This document shows, one piece after another, positions 8,207 to 16,528 of a DNA stretch of 64,000 nucleotides. The stretch comes from Marinicauda salina (GTDB lineage: Bacteria; Pseudomonadota; Alphaproteobacteria; Caulobacterales; Maricaulaceae). The stretch's first letter is position 1. Each line of letters opens with the position of its first letter. The notes under the pieces are model-generated. The model searched no databases. It worked only from the letters and a program-made list of their open reading frames with translations, and was not told the DNA's origin. A program made the translations under genes and the position numbers. The stretch lies in contig NZ_QEXV01000005.1 of the NCBI RefSeq assembly GCF_003122085.1, forward strand, positions 124,001-188,000, read 5' to 3'.

Positions 8207-8626
8207 CTACTGGGCGCGGCGACGCGCCTGGCCCGCGATTTCGTCCATCTCGGCCTGCTCGGCGGCGCGCGCGGCGTCCTGGATGCGGGCCAGCCGGCGC
8301 TCCTCGAGCAGCTCGAACTTCTTGAGTTCGGCGAAGGCCGTCTCGAGACGCTCGCGCAGCGCGTCGGCCTGGGCCTCGACCTCGGCCTGGGAAGCGCGGA
8401 GGTTCTCCTTGCGCTTGATCACCGACCGGGCGTAGCTGCCATAGGCGAGATAGCCGTCCTTGTTCTCCTGGGCGACCCCCTGCTCCTCGGGGACGCTCTC
8501 CTCGAGACGCTGGATCTGTTCGTCGATCGACGCGCGCGCGCGATCGATCTCGGCCATCTGCTTCTGCAACTCCTCCACCTTGAACCGGGCCAGCCGGATC
8601 AGGGGTGCGTGGGAACGCGTCGTCAT
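8207..8626 (-). CDS. fliJ: Flagellar export protein FliJ
   Basis: FliJ is the small coiled-coil stalk of the flagellar export ATPase and links FliI to FlhA. The 139 residues are almost entirely helical and charged, with heptad-like runs (for example [20 protein letters not shown]), as expected for the family. The gene starts 3 bp after the fliI stop, so it is co-transcribed and probably coupled. Primary sequence in this family is weakly conserved, so position and coiled-coil character carry most of the weight. Confidence 0.88.
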   Translation of the reverse strand: MTTRSHAPLIRLARFKVEELQKQMAEIDRARASIDEQIQRLEESVPEEQGVAQENKDGYLAYGSYARSVIKRKENLRASQAEVEAQADALRERLETAFAELKKFELLEERRLARIQDAARAAEQAEMDEIAGQARRRAQ

Positions 8627-8629
8627 CGC

Positions 8630-9952
8630 CTAGCCCTCTCCATCCACCGCCAGTATCCCGGACAGGGCCGCGAAGCTCTCCTCGATCGAGGCGGCTTCGT
8701 CTTTTCCCTGCGCGAGAAACGCTTCGAGCGGTCCGTTGACCGCGATCGCCCGGTCCACTTCCGGGTTCGAGCCCGCCGCATAGGCGCCGAGCCGGATCAG
8801 CTCCTCCATGTCGGCGTAGGCCGACAGCACCTTGCGCGCCTCGGCGGCCACCGGCGCCTCCTCGGGCGCATAGACCTCCGGCGCGGTGCGCGAGATCGAG
8901 CGCAGCACGTCGATCGCCGGGAAGCGGCCGCGCTCTGCGATGGCGCGGCTCATCACGATGTGGCCGTCGAGAATGCCGCGCACGGCGTCGGAGATCGGTT
9001 CGTTGTGGTCGTCGCCGTCGACGAGAACGGTGAACAGGCCCGTGATCGAGCCCGAGCCGCGCGGGCCGGGGCCGGCGCGCTCCAGAAGCCGCGGCAGCTC
9101 GGCGAACACGGACGGCGTGTAGCCGCGCGTGGTCGGCGGCTCGCCGGCGGCCAGCCCGATCTCGCGCTGGGCGAGCGCGAAGCGGGTCACCGAATCCATC
9201 AGGCAGAGCACGTTGAGACCCTGGTCGCGGAAATACTCCGCCGTCGCCATCGTGAGATAGGCCGCCTGCCGGCGCGCCAGCGCCGGGCTGTCGGAGGTCT
9301 CGGTGACCACGACCGAGCGCGCCCGGCCATCCTCGCCGAGCACGTCCTCGACGAACTCGCGCGCCTCGCGGCCGCGCTCGCCGATCAGCCCGATGACGAT
9401 GACGTCGGCGCCGGAACCGCGGGCGAGCATCGACATCAGCACCGACTTGCCGACGCCGGAGCCGGCGAAGACGCCGAGGCGCTGGCCGATCCGCATGGGC
9501 GTGAAGACATTGAGCGCGCGCACGCCGAGATCGAGGCGCTCGCCGAGCCGGTCGCGGCCGTGGGCGCAGGGCGGGCGGCCCTTCAGCGGGTAGGCCTCGT
9601 CGCCCTCGGCGAGCGGACCCTTGTCGTCGAGCGGTTCGGCGAAGCTGTTCACCACGCGGCCGAGCCAGCTCGCATGCGGGCGCACCGTCGCGCCGGACGG
9701 CTCGAGCCGCGCCGGCGCCCCGGCGCGCACGCCGACGAGATCGCCGAAGCACATCATCAGGGCGGTGTCGCCGCGGAAGCCGACGACCTCGCAGGTGGAG
9801 CCGCCTTCGCCGTGATCGATCTGCGCGCGGGCGCCGAGCGTCAGGCCGGCCTTCGGCCCCTCGGCCTCGACCAGCAGGCCGTTCACGGCCGACACCCGGC
9901 CCCGGAAGGTCCGCGTCTCAAGGCTCGATACGCGTTCGATCAGACTTTCCAC
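8630..9952 (-). CDS. fliI: Flagellum-specific export ATPase FliI
   Basis: FliI is the F1-beta-like ATPase that energises flagellar protein export. The 440-residue protein has Walker A GSGVGKS at 164-170, preceded by [11 protein letters not shown], then a [10 protein letters not shown] segment and the [19 protein letters not shown] region that contains Walker B and identifies type III export ATPases. Length is normal. It is the first gene of a fliI-fliJ unit, divergent from ctrA across a 441-bp regulatory gap. Confidence 0.96.
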   Translation of the reverse strand: MESLIERVSSLETRTFRGRVSAVNGLLVEAEGPKAGLTLGARAQIDHGEGGSTCEVVGFRGDTALMMCFGDLVGVRAGAPARLEPSGATVRPHASWLGRVVNSFAEPLDDKGPLAEGDEAYPLKGRPPCAHGRDRLGERLDLGVRALNVFTPMRIGQRLGVFAGSGVGKSVLMSMLARGSGADVIVIGLIGERGREAREFVEDVLGEDGRARSVVVTETSDSPALARRQAAYLTMATAEYFRDQGLNVLCLMDSVTRFALAQREIGLAAGEPPTTRGYTPSVFAELPRLLERAGPGPRGSGSITGLFTVLVDGDDHNEPISDAVRGILDGHIVMSRAIAERGRFPAIDVLRSISRTAPEVYAPEEAPVAAEARKVLSAYADMEELIRLGAYAAGSNPEVDRAIAVNGPLEAFLAQGKDEAASIEESFAALSGILAVDGEG

Positions 9953-10393
9953 TGGCGGTCCCGATCCTCCGGCGCGCGCAGACGCCGCTTCGCCAAATTG
10001 ATAGCGCGAACGCAGTTTCAGCGGCGTAAACGCGTTCGGCGCCGAAGTCAGCCCGATGCAGCGTCCGGCCCGCCGTCGGGACCGGCGGCCGGGCGCGCCG
10101 GCGGGCGCTCGTTAACGCCCCGCGAGTTTTCCACAATTTCCGGAATCGCCCGTCACGGGCGGAATTCGGCGGAGGGCGGGCCGGTTTGCGGCTGTCGTGA
10201 ATCCCGTCATGGTCCGCAATGTCTCGGGGGGAGGCGGAAGTCCCGGGAATCGCTGGACGGACTCGATTCCATCCCCCGAGTCAAACCGTCGTTAACTTCG
10301 CCTAAGGATTTGTCGCCGCAGAGTGCGAATAACGTTAACCACGGAGTAGATAGCGCGGGGCTGGTGATTCGCGCGCGGCTCGGAGAGGGATCG
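9953..10393. promoter_or_regulatory. Divergent fliI-ctrA regulatory region with GANTC cluster and CtrA half-sites
   Basis: This 441-bp gap holds no gene. GANTC (CcrM) sites occur at 10143, 10199, 10247, 10260, 10265, 10278 and 10366, with another at 10399 inside codons 2-4 of ctrA; at this base composition fewer than one would be expected in that span. CtrA-like elements are TTAA-N7-TAAG at 10292-10306 (six of eight positions) and GTTAACC at 10334, plus GTTAACG at 10111. This matches the known logic in Caulobacter, where ctrA transcription depends on CcrM methylation state and CtrA autoregulation. Exact promoter positions are not assigned. Confidence 0.75.
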
Positions 10394-11095
<702 letters not shown>

Positions 11096-11134
11096 CCGCC
11101 CGGCCATAGCGGGAAGTCCTGTCCCGACCACGTG

Positions 11135-11164
11135 AAGCCCCGGCGCTCTCCCGCCGGGGCTTTT
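11135..11164 (+). terminator. Rho-independent terminator of ctrA
   Basis: A 9-bp perfect stem (GCCCCGGCG/CGCCGGGGC at 11137-11145 and 11152-11160) with a 6-nt loop is followed by TTTT and preceded by AA. It lies 40 bp after the ctrA stop. Confidence 0.9.
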
Positions 11165-11261
11165 CATTGCGCGACGGGCGCCGACCACAGCCGGGGCCGA
11201 AAACTCGCCCTATTTGGACGCTCTAACCCCGCGTGATCAGCAGGGAGTCCTTTTTCAGATC

Positions 11262-12359
11262 ATGTTTTTGACAATTCTCGCTTCGATCTCCGTCGCCGGC
11301 GCGCCGGCAAGTTCCGCCGATCCGCGCGCCGAGCTCGAAGCCGCCCTGCCCGGCTGGCTCGCCGCCTACGACGTGCCCGGAGCGGCCGTGGCCTACATCG
11401 AGGACGGTGACATCGTCTGGACGCTGACGGCCGGCGAACGGTCGCAAGGCGCGCCGGTCGGACCTGACACGGTGTGGAACGTCGCCTCGCTGACCAAGCC
11501 GGTGACCGCCGAAGTGGTTCTGCGCCTGGCGGCAGGGGGCGATATCGACCTCGACCGGGCGATGGCCGATCACTATGTCGATCCGGACCTCGCCGGCGAT
11601 CCCCATCTCGAGGCGCTGACGCCGCGCATCGCGCTGGTCCACCAGACAGGGTTCGCCAACTGGCGCAGCCAGACCGGCGGCACGCTCAGCTTTCAGTCAG
11701 CGCCGGGAACGGCCACAGGCTATTCGGGCGAGGGCTACACCTATCTTGGGCGCTTCGCCGAGGCGGCGATGCACACGCCCTTTCCGGAGCTTGCCGATCA
11801 AACCGTGCTCACCCCGCTGGGCATGGATGACAGTTCCTATACCCCGCGCGCCGAAGACGCGTCCCGGCTCGCTCATCCCCATGACGAGGCCGGTGATCGG
11901 CTCGATCCGACGCCAATGCCCGGCTGGAGCGGCGCGGACAATCTGACCACCACGCTGGAAGACTATGCCGGCTTCGTCACGGCCGTGATGACCGGCGAGG
12001 GGCTGAGCGACGAGCTGTTCGAACAGCGCTTCGCCATCGCGCAGAACGTGATCGAAGACGGCTGCCCCCTTCCCGACGCTCACTGCCCCACGGCCGTCGG
12101 CTTCGGCCTGGGCTGGGAGATCTTCGAATATCCCGGCCATCGCGTCGTCCAGCATGGCGGCGCCGATGCCGGCGAGCGGGCGCTAGCCTGGTTCGATGAG
12201 GCAAGCGGAACCGGGGCGGTGATCCTCACCAACGGGGCCAATGGCGGCAAGGTGATCGCGCGTGTGACCGAGGTGCTCTACCCGTCCAACGCCGCCTATC
12301 ACGCCCTTCTGCGCATGCAGGCGGGCATGGAGGCGACGGCCGCGAGCGAGCAGGACTGA
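11262..12359 (+). CDS. Exported serine hydrolase, beta-lactamase class C family
   Basis: This protein belongs to the beta-lactamase/DD-peptidase-like serine hydrolases (PF00144 type). From ATG 11262 it has 365 residues with a short signal peptide (about 1-20). The nucleophile motif SxxK is visible as SLTK near residue 75, after WNVA. The YxN position reads Tyr-Ser-Gly in a GYSGEGYTYLG stretch, as in some esterase-like members. The third motif is the HGG triad near residue 300 in place of KTG. A TTG at 11214 would add 16 residues without a signal-like start, so it was not chosen. The substrate cannot be predicted; resistance should not be assumed. It lies in the insert between the ctrA-tail repeats, and its stop overlaps the next start (TGATG). 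Confidence 0.85.
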   Translation: MFLTILASISVAGAPASSADPRAELEAALPGWLAAYDVPGAAVAYIEDGDIVWTLTAGERSQGAPVGPDTVWNVASLTKPVTAEVVLRLAAGGDIDLDRAMADHYVDPDLAGDPHLEALTPRIALVHQTGFANWRSQTGGTLSFQSAPGTATGYSGEGYTYLGRFAEAAMHTPFPELADQTVLTPLGMDDSSYTPRAEDASRLAHPHDEAGDRLDPTPMPGWSGADNLTTTLEDYAGFVTAVMTGEGLSDELFEQRFAIAQNVIEDGCPLPDAHCPTAVGFGLGWEIFEYPGHRVVQHGGADAGERALAWFDEASGTGAVILTNGANGGKVIARVTEVLYPSNAAYHALLRMQAGMEATAASEQD

Positions 12360-12871
12360 TGGGAAGGCTTCTGGCAGGCCTGCTGGCCCTGATGATCATG
12401 CCGCTCGCGCCGGCCGGCGCCCAGGTCCATGAGTCGAACCATGCCGAGATCGAGCGGCAAATCCTTGCGCATGACCGGATCCTGTTCGAGGACGGCTTCA
12501 ATCATTGCCGCCTCGCCCCGCTCGCCGCGATCCTGGCCGAGGACCTGGAATTCTATCACGACCTGGCCGGTCCGAGTTTCGGCCCCGAGCCTTTCCTCGA
12601 GGCCATGCGCCGCAATATCTGCAGCGCCAGCGGTGACGAGAAACCCATCCGCCGTCTCGATCAAGCCAGCGTGGAGGTCCACCCCCTCTACCGGAATGGC
12701 GAGCTCTATGGAGCAATCCAGACCGGCGAGCATGCGTTTTATCTCGGCCGCAGTGAGGACGCCCCGCTGACCAGTACGGCGCGCTTCACCCATCTCTGGC
12801 TCCTCGACGGCGAAGGATGGCTGCTGGCCCGCGTGCTGAGCTATGATCACGAGACGCCCGGCTCTGAGTAG
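12359..12871 (+). CDS. Exported SnoaL/DUF4440-like protein
   Basis: This is a 170-residue protein with a signal peptide (about 1-22, cleavage after AGA). The mature part has the NTF2-like pattern of DUF4440/SnoaL proteins: a helix IERQILAHDRILFEDGFN, then an LAEDLEFYHDLAG strand-helix, and a final pair of strands around FTHLWLLDGEGWLLARVLSYDH. Such domains bind small molecules or act as accessory domains; no catalytic residues can be named. It overlaps the serine hydrolase gene by one base and is probably co-translated with it. Both genes lie in the ctrA-tail insert. Confidence 0.75.
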   Translation: MGRLLAGLLALMIMPLAPAGAQVHESNHAEIERQILAHDRILFEDGFNHCRLAPLAAILAEDLEFYHDLAGPSFGPEPFLEAMRRNICSASGDEKPIRRLDQASVEVHPLYRNGELYGAIQTGEHAFYLGRSEDAPLTSTARFTHLWLLDGEGWLLARVLSYDHETPGSE

Positions 12872-13022
12872 CGCTTCCCGTCTTCGCATCGCAGCAAGCC
12901 TCACGCCCGATCGATTGTCTCTGCAATCCCGGCGAAGGACGCTCGAAGCTCCGCGATCATATGCGGGAGCCCCCTATGAAATCAGGCGTGCATCAGCGCC
13001 GGGGGAGCGATGGCTTCGCCCT
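12872..13022. other. Right end of accessory insert, no gene supported
   Basis: Together with the second ctrA-tail copy this forms the 340-bp gap before the TPR gene. A 76-codon open frame starting at 12843 runs through it and ends in the duplicated ctrA tail, but it lacks a convincing start and family, so it is not called. No RNA gene or inverted repeat is evident. Confidence 0.6.
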
Positions 13023-13143
13023 GGCTGCGTGCTGCGCGACCCGGCCGAGGCAAAGACCGCCGGCGCGGCCTGACCGCCCGGCCATAGCGGGAAGTCCTGT
13101 CCCGACCACGCGAAGCCCCGGCGCTCTCCCGCCGGGGCTTTTC
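13023..13143. repeat. Direct repeat copy 2: displaced ctrA 3' end plus terminator
   Basis: This second copy of the 121-bp block matches 11045-11165 at an offset of 1978 bp. It still encodes the reading frame VLRDPAEAKTAGAA followed by TGA; the one coding change is Glu to Ala before Lys-Thr-Ala. It includes the complete terminator at 13113-13142. The TPR gene follows, so this copy marks the boundary where the chromosome resumes. Confidence 0.93.
13113..13142 (+). terminator. Duplicated ctrA terminator
   Basis: This is the same 9-bp stem, 6-nt loop and TTTT tail as the ctrA terminator. It would now stop transcription of the serine hydrolase-SnoaL pair before the TPR gene. Confidence 0.85.
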
Positions 13144-13211
13144 GCGTTCGGGGGCCGAGCGCGGTAGAGTGTCCCGGCTCGGGGGACGCGTGGCCGCAAC
13201 GGAGCGCCGCC

Positions 13212-13763
13212 ATGACCCAGCTGATCGCGCTTGTCGCCCTCGTCCTCGCCGCCCAGGCGGAGTCGCGCACCGTCCTGGGCTCCAGCGAGGCGCAGGCCTG
13301 TTTCGAGCTCGCCGAGACCGACATGGACGGGCGGGCGAGCTCCGTGCGCACCTGCCGCGAGGCGCTGTCGGGCGGCGGGTTGAGCATGCGCGACCGCGCC
13401 GCGACGCAGGTCAATCTGGGGATCCTGCTGCGCCGGGCCGGCCGGCTGGACGCGGCCCTGGCCGCTCACGACCGGGCCGCCGAACTCGCGCCCGACCTGG
13501 CCGAGGTCTACGCCAATCGCGGCGTGGTTCATCTCGCCGCCCGCCGGCCGCACGCGGCGGTCGCGGATTTCAACCGGGCGCTGGCGCTCGAGCCGGCCGA
13601 GCCGCATCTCGTCCGTTACAACCGGGCGCGCGCCCATGAATGGCTGGAGGATTATCCCGCCGCCTACGCCGACTACCGGCGCGCCGCAGCGCTGGCGCCG
13701 GACTGGGACCTGCCGCGGATTGCGCTGGAGCGTTTCGAGGTGAGTCGCGAACCGGAGGGTTAG
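13212..13763 (+). CDS. Exported tetratricopeptide repeat protein
   Basis: This is a 183-residue protein with a signal-like N terminus (about 1-20, cleavage near AQA). Two to three TPR units follow: ATQVNLGILLRRAGRLDAAL (about 60-90), then AEVYANRGVVHLAARRPHAA (about 95-130), and a third around LVRYNRARAHEWLEDYPAAY. TPR proteins are protein-interaction scaffolds; the partner is not known. The 3' end overlaps the convergent cheR gene by 4 bp. In the ancestral arrangement it probably followed ctrA directly. Confidence 0.8.
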   Translation: MTQLIALVALVLAAQAESRTVLGSSEAQACFELAETDMDGRASSVRTCREALSGGGLSMRDRAATQVNLGILLRRAGRLDAALAAHDRAAELAPDLAEVYANRGVVHLAARRPHAAVADFNRALALEPAEPHLVRYNRARAHEWLEDYPAAYADYRRAAALAPDWDLPRIALERFEVSREPEG

Positions 13764-14578
13764 GCCGCGGCGACCTTCACCGCCTCCGGCTTGGCGTAGA
13801 GGCCGCGCTGGCCCGGCACCGGCTTGAGCGTGTCGGTCAGACCCACGACGGTCTCGGCGGCGCCGAGGATGAGATAGCCGTCGTCGGCGAGCTGGTTCGA
13901 CAGCCGCTCGAGAATCTCGGCCTTGGTCTTGATGTCGAAATAGATCAGCACGTTGCGGCAGAAGATGACGTCCTGGCGGCCGTAGCGGCTGAAATCGTCG
14001 AGCAGATTGCCGACCTCGAAGCGGATCTTCTGGCGCAGCTCCGGGCTGATGCGCCAGCTCTCCCCGGCCTGCTCGAAATGCTTCACCAGGCGCTGGACCG
14101 ACAGGCCGCGCTGGACCTCGAACTGGCTGTACAGCCCCGCCTTGGCCTTCTCGAGCACGGACGGGCAGAGATCGGTGGCGAGGATCTCGGCGTCGATCCC
14201 GGCGAGCTCGTCGATCAGCATGGCCAGCGAGTAGGGCTCCTGGCCGGTCGAGGCCGCCGCGCACCAGATGCGCAGCCGCTTGCCCGCCCGGGCGGTCTTG
14301 AGCGCCGGCGCGATGACCTGTTCGAACGTGTCGAACGGCGTCTTGTCGCGGAAGAAGAAGGTCTCGTGAGTGGCCAGCGCCTCGGCCACGGCCGCGGCGA
14401 TGCGCTCGTCGCCGCGCATCATCGAGTCGACGAGCGCCTCGACGCCGGGCGCGCCTTCCTGGCGGGCCAGCGGCGAGAGCCGGCTCTCGACGAGATAGCC
14501 CTTCTCGGGACCGAGGATCAGCCCCGATCGCTTCTTCACGTCTTCGGCGAGGAAGTCGAATTTCGCCTCGGGCAACAT
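13760..14578 (-). CDS. cheR: Chemotaxis protein methyltransferase CheR
   Basis: CheR methylates glutamates of chemoreceptors with S-adenosylmethionine. The 272 residues have the helical N-terminal domain ending in ETFFFRD, the SAM site CAAASTGQEPYSLAM (about 120-135) and the motif FCRNVLIYF near 205. The chosen ATG at 14578 lies 2 bp after the cheB stop; a longer open frame reading back into cheB was rejected. It is the last gene of the minus-strand chpT-che operon. Confidence 0.96.
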   Translation of the reverse strand: MLPEAKFDFLAEDVKKRSGLILGPEKGYLVESRLSPLARQEGAPGVEALVDSMMRGDERIAAAVAEALATHETFFFRDKTPFDTFEQVIAPALKTARAGKRLRIWCAAASTGQEPYSLAMLIDELAGIDAEILATDLCPSVLEKAKAGLYSQFEVQRGLSVQRLVKHFEQAGESWRISPELRQKIRFEVGNLLDDFSRYGRQDVIFCRNVLIYFDIKTKAEILERLSNQLADDGYLILGAAETVVGLTDTLKPVPGQRGLYAKPEAVKVAAA

Positions 14579-14580
14579 GG

Positions 14581-15672
14581 TCACGCCTCTCCTTTCATGC
14601 GCCGGGCGATTTCCGGGCCGATGTCCGCGATGGGCAGGATCGCGTCGGCGAGGCCGGCCTCGGCGATCGCGCCGGGCATGCCCCACACGACGCTTGTCGC
14701 GCGGTCCTGGGCGATGACGACCCCTCCGGCCTCGCGCACCTGGCGCGCGCCGTCGCGGCCGTCATGGCCCATGCCGGTGAGCACGGCGGCGACCAGCCCG
14801 CGGCCGGCGGCCTTGGCGCAGCTCGCGAACAGCGGATCGACGGCCGGCCGGCAGAAATTCACCGGCGGCGACTGGTCGAGCCGGGCGATGAAGGCGCCCG
14901 GCCCGCCGCTGATCGTCATGTGATAGTCCCCCGGCGCGATATAGACGCGCCCGCTCTGCAGGGCCTCGCCGTCGGCGGCCTCCGAGGCCGGCAGGCCGGC
15001 CTTGGTGAGGTGCTCGGCCAGGATCGCGGTGAACAGCTTGGGCATGTGCTGGGCGATCACGACCGGCGCGCGGGCGTCCTTTGGCAGGGCGACGACCAGC
15101 TCGCGCAGCGCCTGCGGCCCGCCGGTCGACGAGCCGATCGCGACGAGCTCGGCGCGGCCCGGCCGCGGCGCGGCGGCGGGGCGCGGCGCAGGCGCGGCCG
15201 CCGCCGGGGACGGCCGCGCGGCTTCGGCCTGCGGACTGAGCGCGGCGAGCTTGGCGAGCAATTCCTCGCGATACGCCTCGGCGCCGGAGACCCGGCCGGC
15301 CTCGGGCTTGGGCGCGTAGTCGGCCGCGCCCAGCGACAGCGCGCGCAGCGTGATCTCCGCCCCGTTGCGCGTGAGCGTCGAGGCCATGACGACCCGGGCG
15401 TGCGGGGCCGCCTTGAGGATGAGCGGCAGCGCGGTGAGCCCGTCCATCCGGGGCATCTCGATATCGAGCACGACGAGGTCGGGCTGCAGCTCGCCGGCCT
15501 TGCGCACGCCGATCTCGCCGTCGGCGCAGGTGGCGGCGAGGTCGAGGCGATGATCGGCCTCGATCCAGCGCGCGACCAGGCCGCGCACCACTGCGGAATC
15601 GTCGACCACCAGAACCCGGGGCTTGCGGCCGCCGGCCCGGGCCGCGTCGCGGGAAGACAGGGCTGCGCTCAC
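14581..15672 (-). CDS. cheB: Chemotaxis response regulator methylesterase CheB
   Basis: CheB removes receptor methyl groups and deamidates receptors. The receiver domain (about 18-140) has VVDDS and phospho-acceptor Asp70 in LVVLDIEMPRMDG. A variable proline/alanine linker precedes the methylesterase domain, whose catalytic serine is in IGSSTGGPQALRE; the histidine is in IAQHMPKLF and the aspartate in GMGHDGRDGA. The best start is GTG at 15672, 15 bp after cheY, since the upstream part of the open frame is cheY read in another frame. The 363-residue length is usual. Confidence 0.95.
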   Translation of the reverse strand: MSAALSSRDAARAGGRKPRVLVVDDSAVVRGLVARWIEADHRLDLAATCADGEIGVRKAGELQPDLVVLDIEMPRMDGLTALPLILKAAPHARVVMASTLTRNGAEITLRALSLGAADYAPKPEAGRVSGAEAYREELLAKLAALSPQAEAARPSPAAAAPAPRPAAAPRPGRAELVAIGSSTGGPQALRELVVALPKDARAPVVIAQHMPKLFTAILAEHLTKAGLPASEAADGEALQSGRVYIAPGDYHMTISGGPGAFIARLDQSPPVNFCRPAVDPLFASCAKAAGRGLVAAVLTGMGHDGRDGARQVREAGGVVIAQDRATSVVWGMPGAIAEAGLADAILPIADIGPEIARRMKGEA

Positions 15673-15686
15673 GTGCGTTCCGCCTT

Positions 15687-16052
15687 TCAGACCAGGCCCA
15701 CTTCGGCGAATTTCGACTCGATGATGTCGCTGTCGAACGGCTTCATCACGTACTCGTCCGCGCCGGCGCGCAGCGCCTGCGTGATGTGGGAGATGTCGTT
15801 CTCCGTCGTGCAGAACACGACGACCGGCTTGTTCCCGTTTTCCTCGCCGCGAAGCGTGATCAGGAAGTCGAGCCCGTTCATCACCGGCATGTTCCAGTCG
15901 AGCAGGATGGCGTCGGGCATGGCCTTGCGGCACTGATCCAGCGCCTCCTGGCCGTCGGCGGCCTCTTCGCAGGCGAAGCCCAGATCCTCCATGATCTTGC
16001 GCGCGACCTTCCGGATCACGCGGCTGTCGTCGACCACGAGACAGGTTTTCAT
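15687..16052 (-). CDS. cheY: Chemotaxis response regulator CheY
   Basis: This is a single-domain receiver of 121 residues. It has the acidic pair in VVDDS (8-9), phospho-acceptor Asp52 in LLDWNMPVMNG, the conserved threonine in CTTEND and lysine in MKPFDSD. CheA would phosphorylate it to control FliM/FliN. It lies between cheW and cheB in the operon. Confidence 0.95.
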   Translation of the reverse strand: MKTCLVVDDSRVIRKVARKIMEDLGFACEEAADGQEALDQCRKAMPDAILLDWNMPVMNGLDFLITLRGEENGNKPVVVFCTTENDISHITQALRAGADEYVMKPFDSDIIESKFAEVGLV

Positions 16053-16064
16053 CGCGCCGTTCTC

Positions 16065-16517
16065 CTAGGCCGCCGTCGCGGCGACATTGCCCGCGATCAA
16101 CGCATTCAGGTCGAGGATGGCGAGCAGCTCGCCCTCCAGCCGGTGGACGCCCGTCACCAGCGCCCGCCAGTCCGCGTCGAGATGGGCCGGCGTGGGCTCC
16201 ATGCTTTCCGGCTTGAGTCGCATCACCTCGCCGACCTCGTCGACGAGCACCCCGTAGAGCTCCGAGCCGAGCTCGAGACCGAGCGCCATGCAGGACGCGT
16301 CGGGCTCGCGCGGCGGCAGGCCGAGGCGGCGGCGCGCGTCGATTGCGGTCACGATGCGGCCCCGGAGGTTGAGCAGGCCGGCGATTTCCGCCGGCGCGCG
16401 GGGCACCTCCGTGACGCCCTGCGGCGAGAACACCTCCCGGATCTCGGCGACGGCCGCGCCGAAGAGCTGGTCGCCGATGCGGACGGTGACGTACTCGAAT
16501 GTAGAGTCGTTGCTCAT
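16065..16517 (-). CDS. cheW: Chemotaxis coupling protein CheW
   Basis: CheW links receptors to the CheA kinase. The 150 residues form one CheW domain: FEYVTVRIGDQLFGAAVAEIREVF at the start, an LLNLRGRIVTAIDARRRLGL core and VDEVGEVMRL. ATG 16517 follows AAGGAGACGACG, a good ribosome site; a GTG 15 bp upstream was not used. It starts 11 bp after the cheA stop. Confidence 0.94.
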   Translation of the reverse strand: MSNDSTFEYVTVRIGDQLFGAAVAEIREVFSPQGVTEVPRAPAEIAGLLNLRGRIVTAIDARRRLGLPPREPDASCMALGLELGSELYGVLVDEVGEVMRLKPESMEPTPAHLDADWRALVTGVHRLEGELLAILDLNALIAGNVAATAA

Positions 16518-16528
16518 CGTCGTCTCCT

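Noticed and set aside
11262-12359. Antibiotic resistance gene
   Set aside because: The SxxK/HGG family includes many esterases and peptidases, and the second motif is not the canonical YxN, so resistance cannot be claimed.
12843-13073. A 76-codon frame ending in the duplicated ctrA tail
   Set aside because: No ribosome site, it overlaps the end of the SnoaL-like gene, and it has no family. The tail similarity follows from the repeat.
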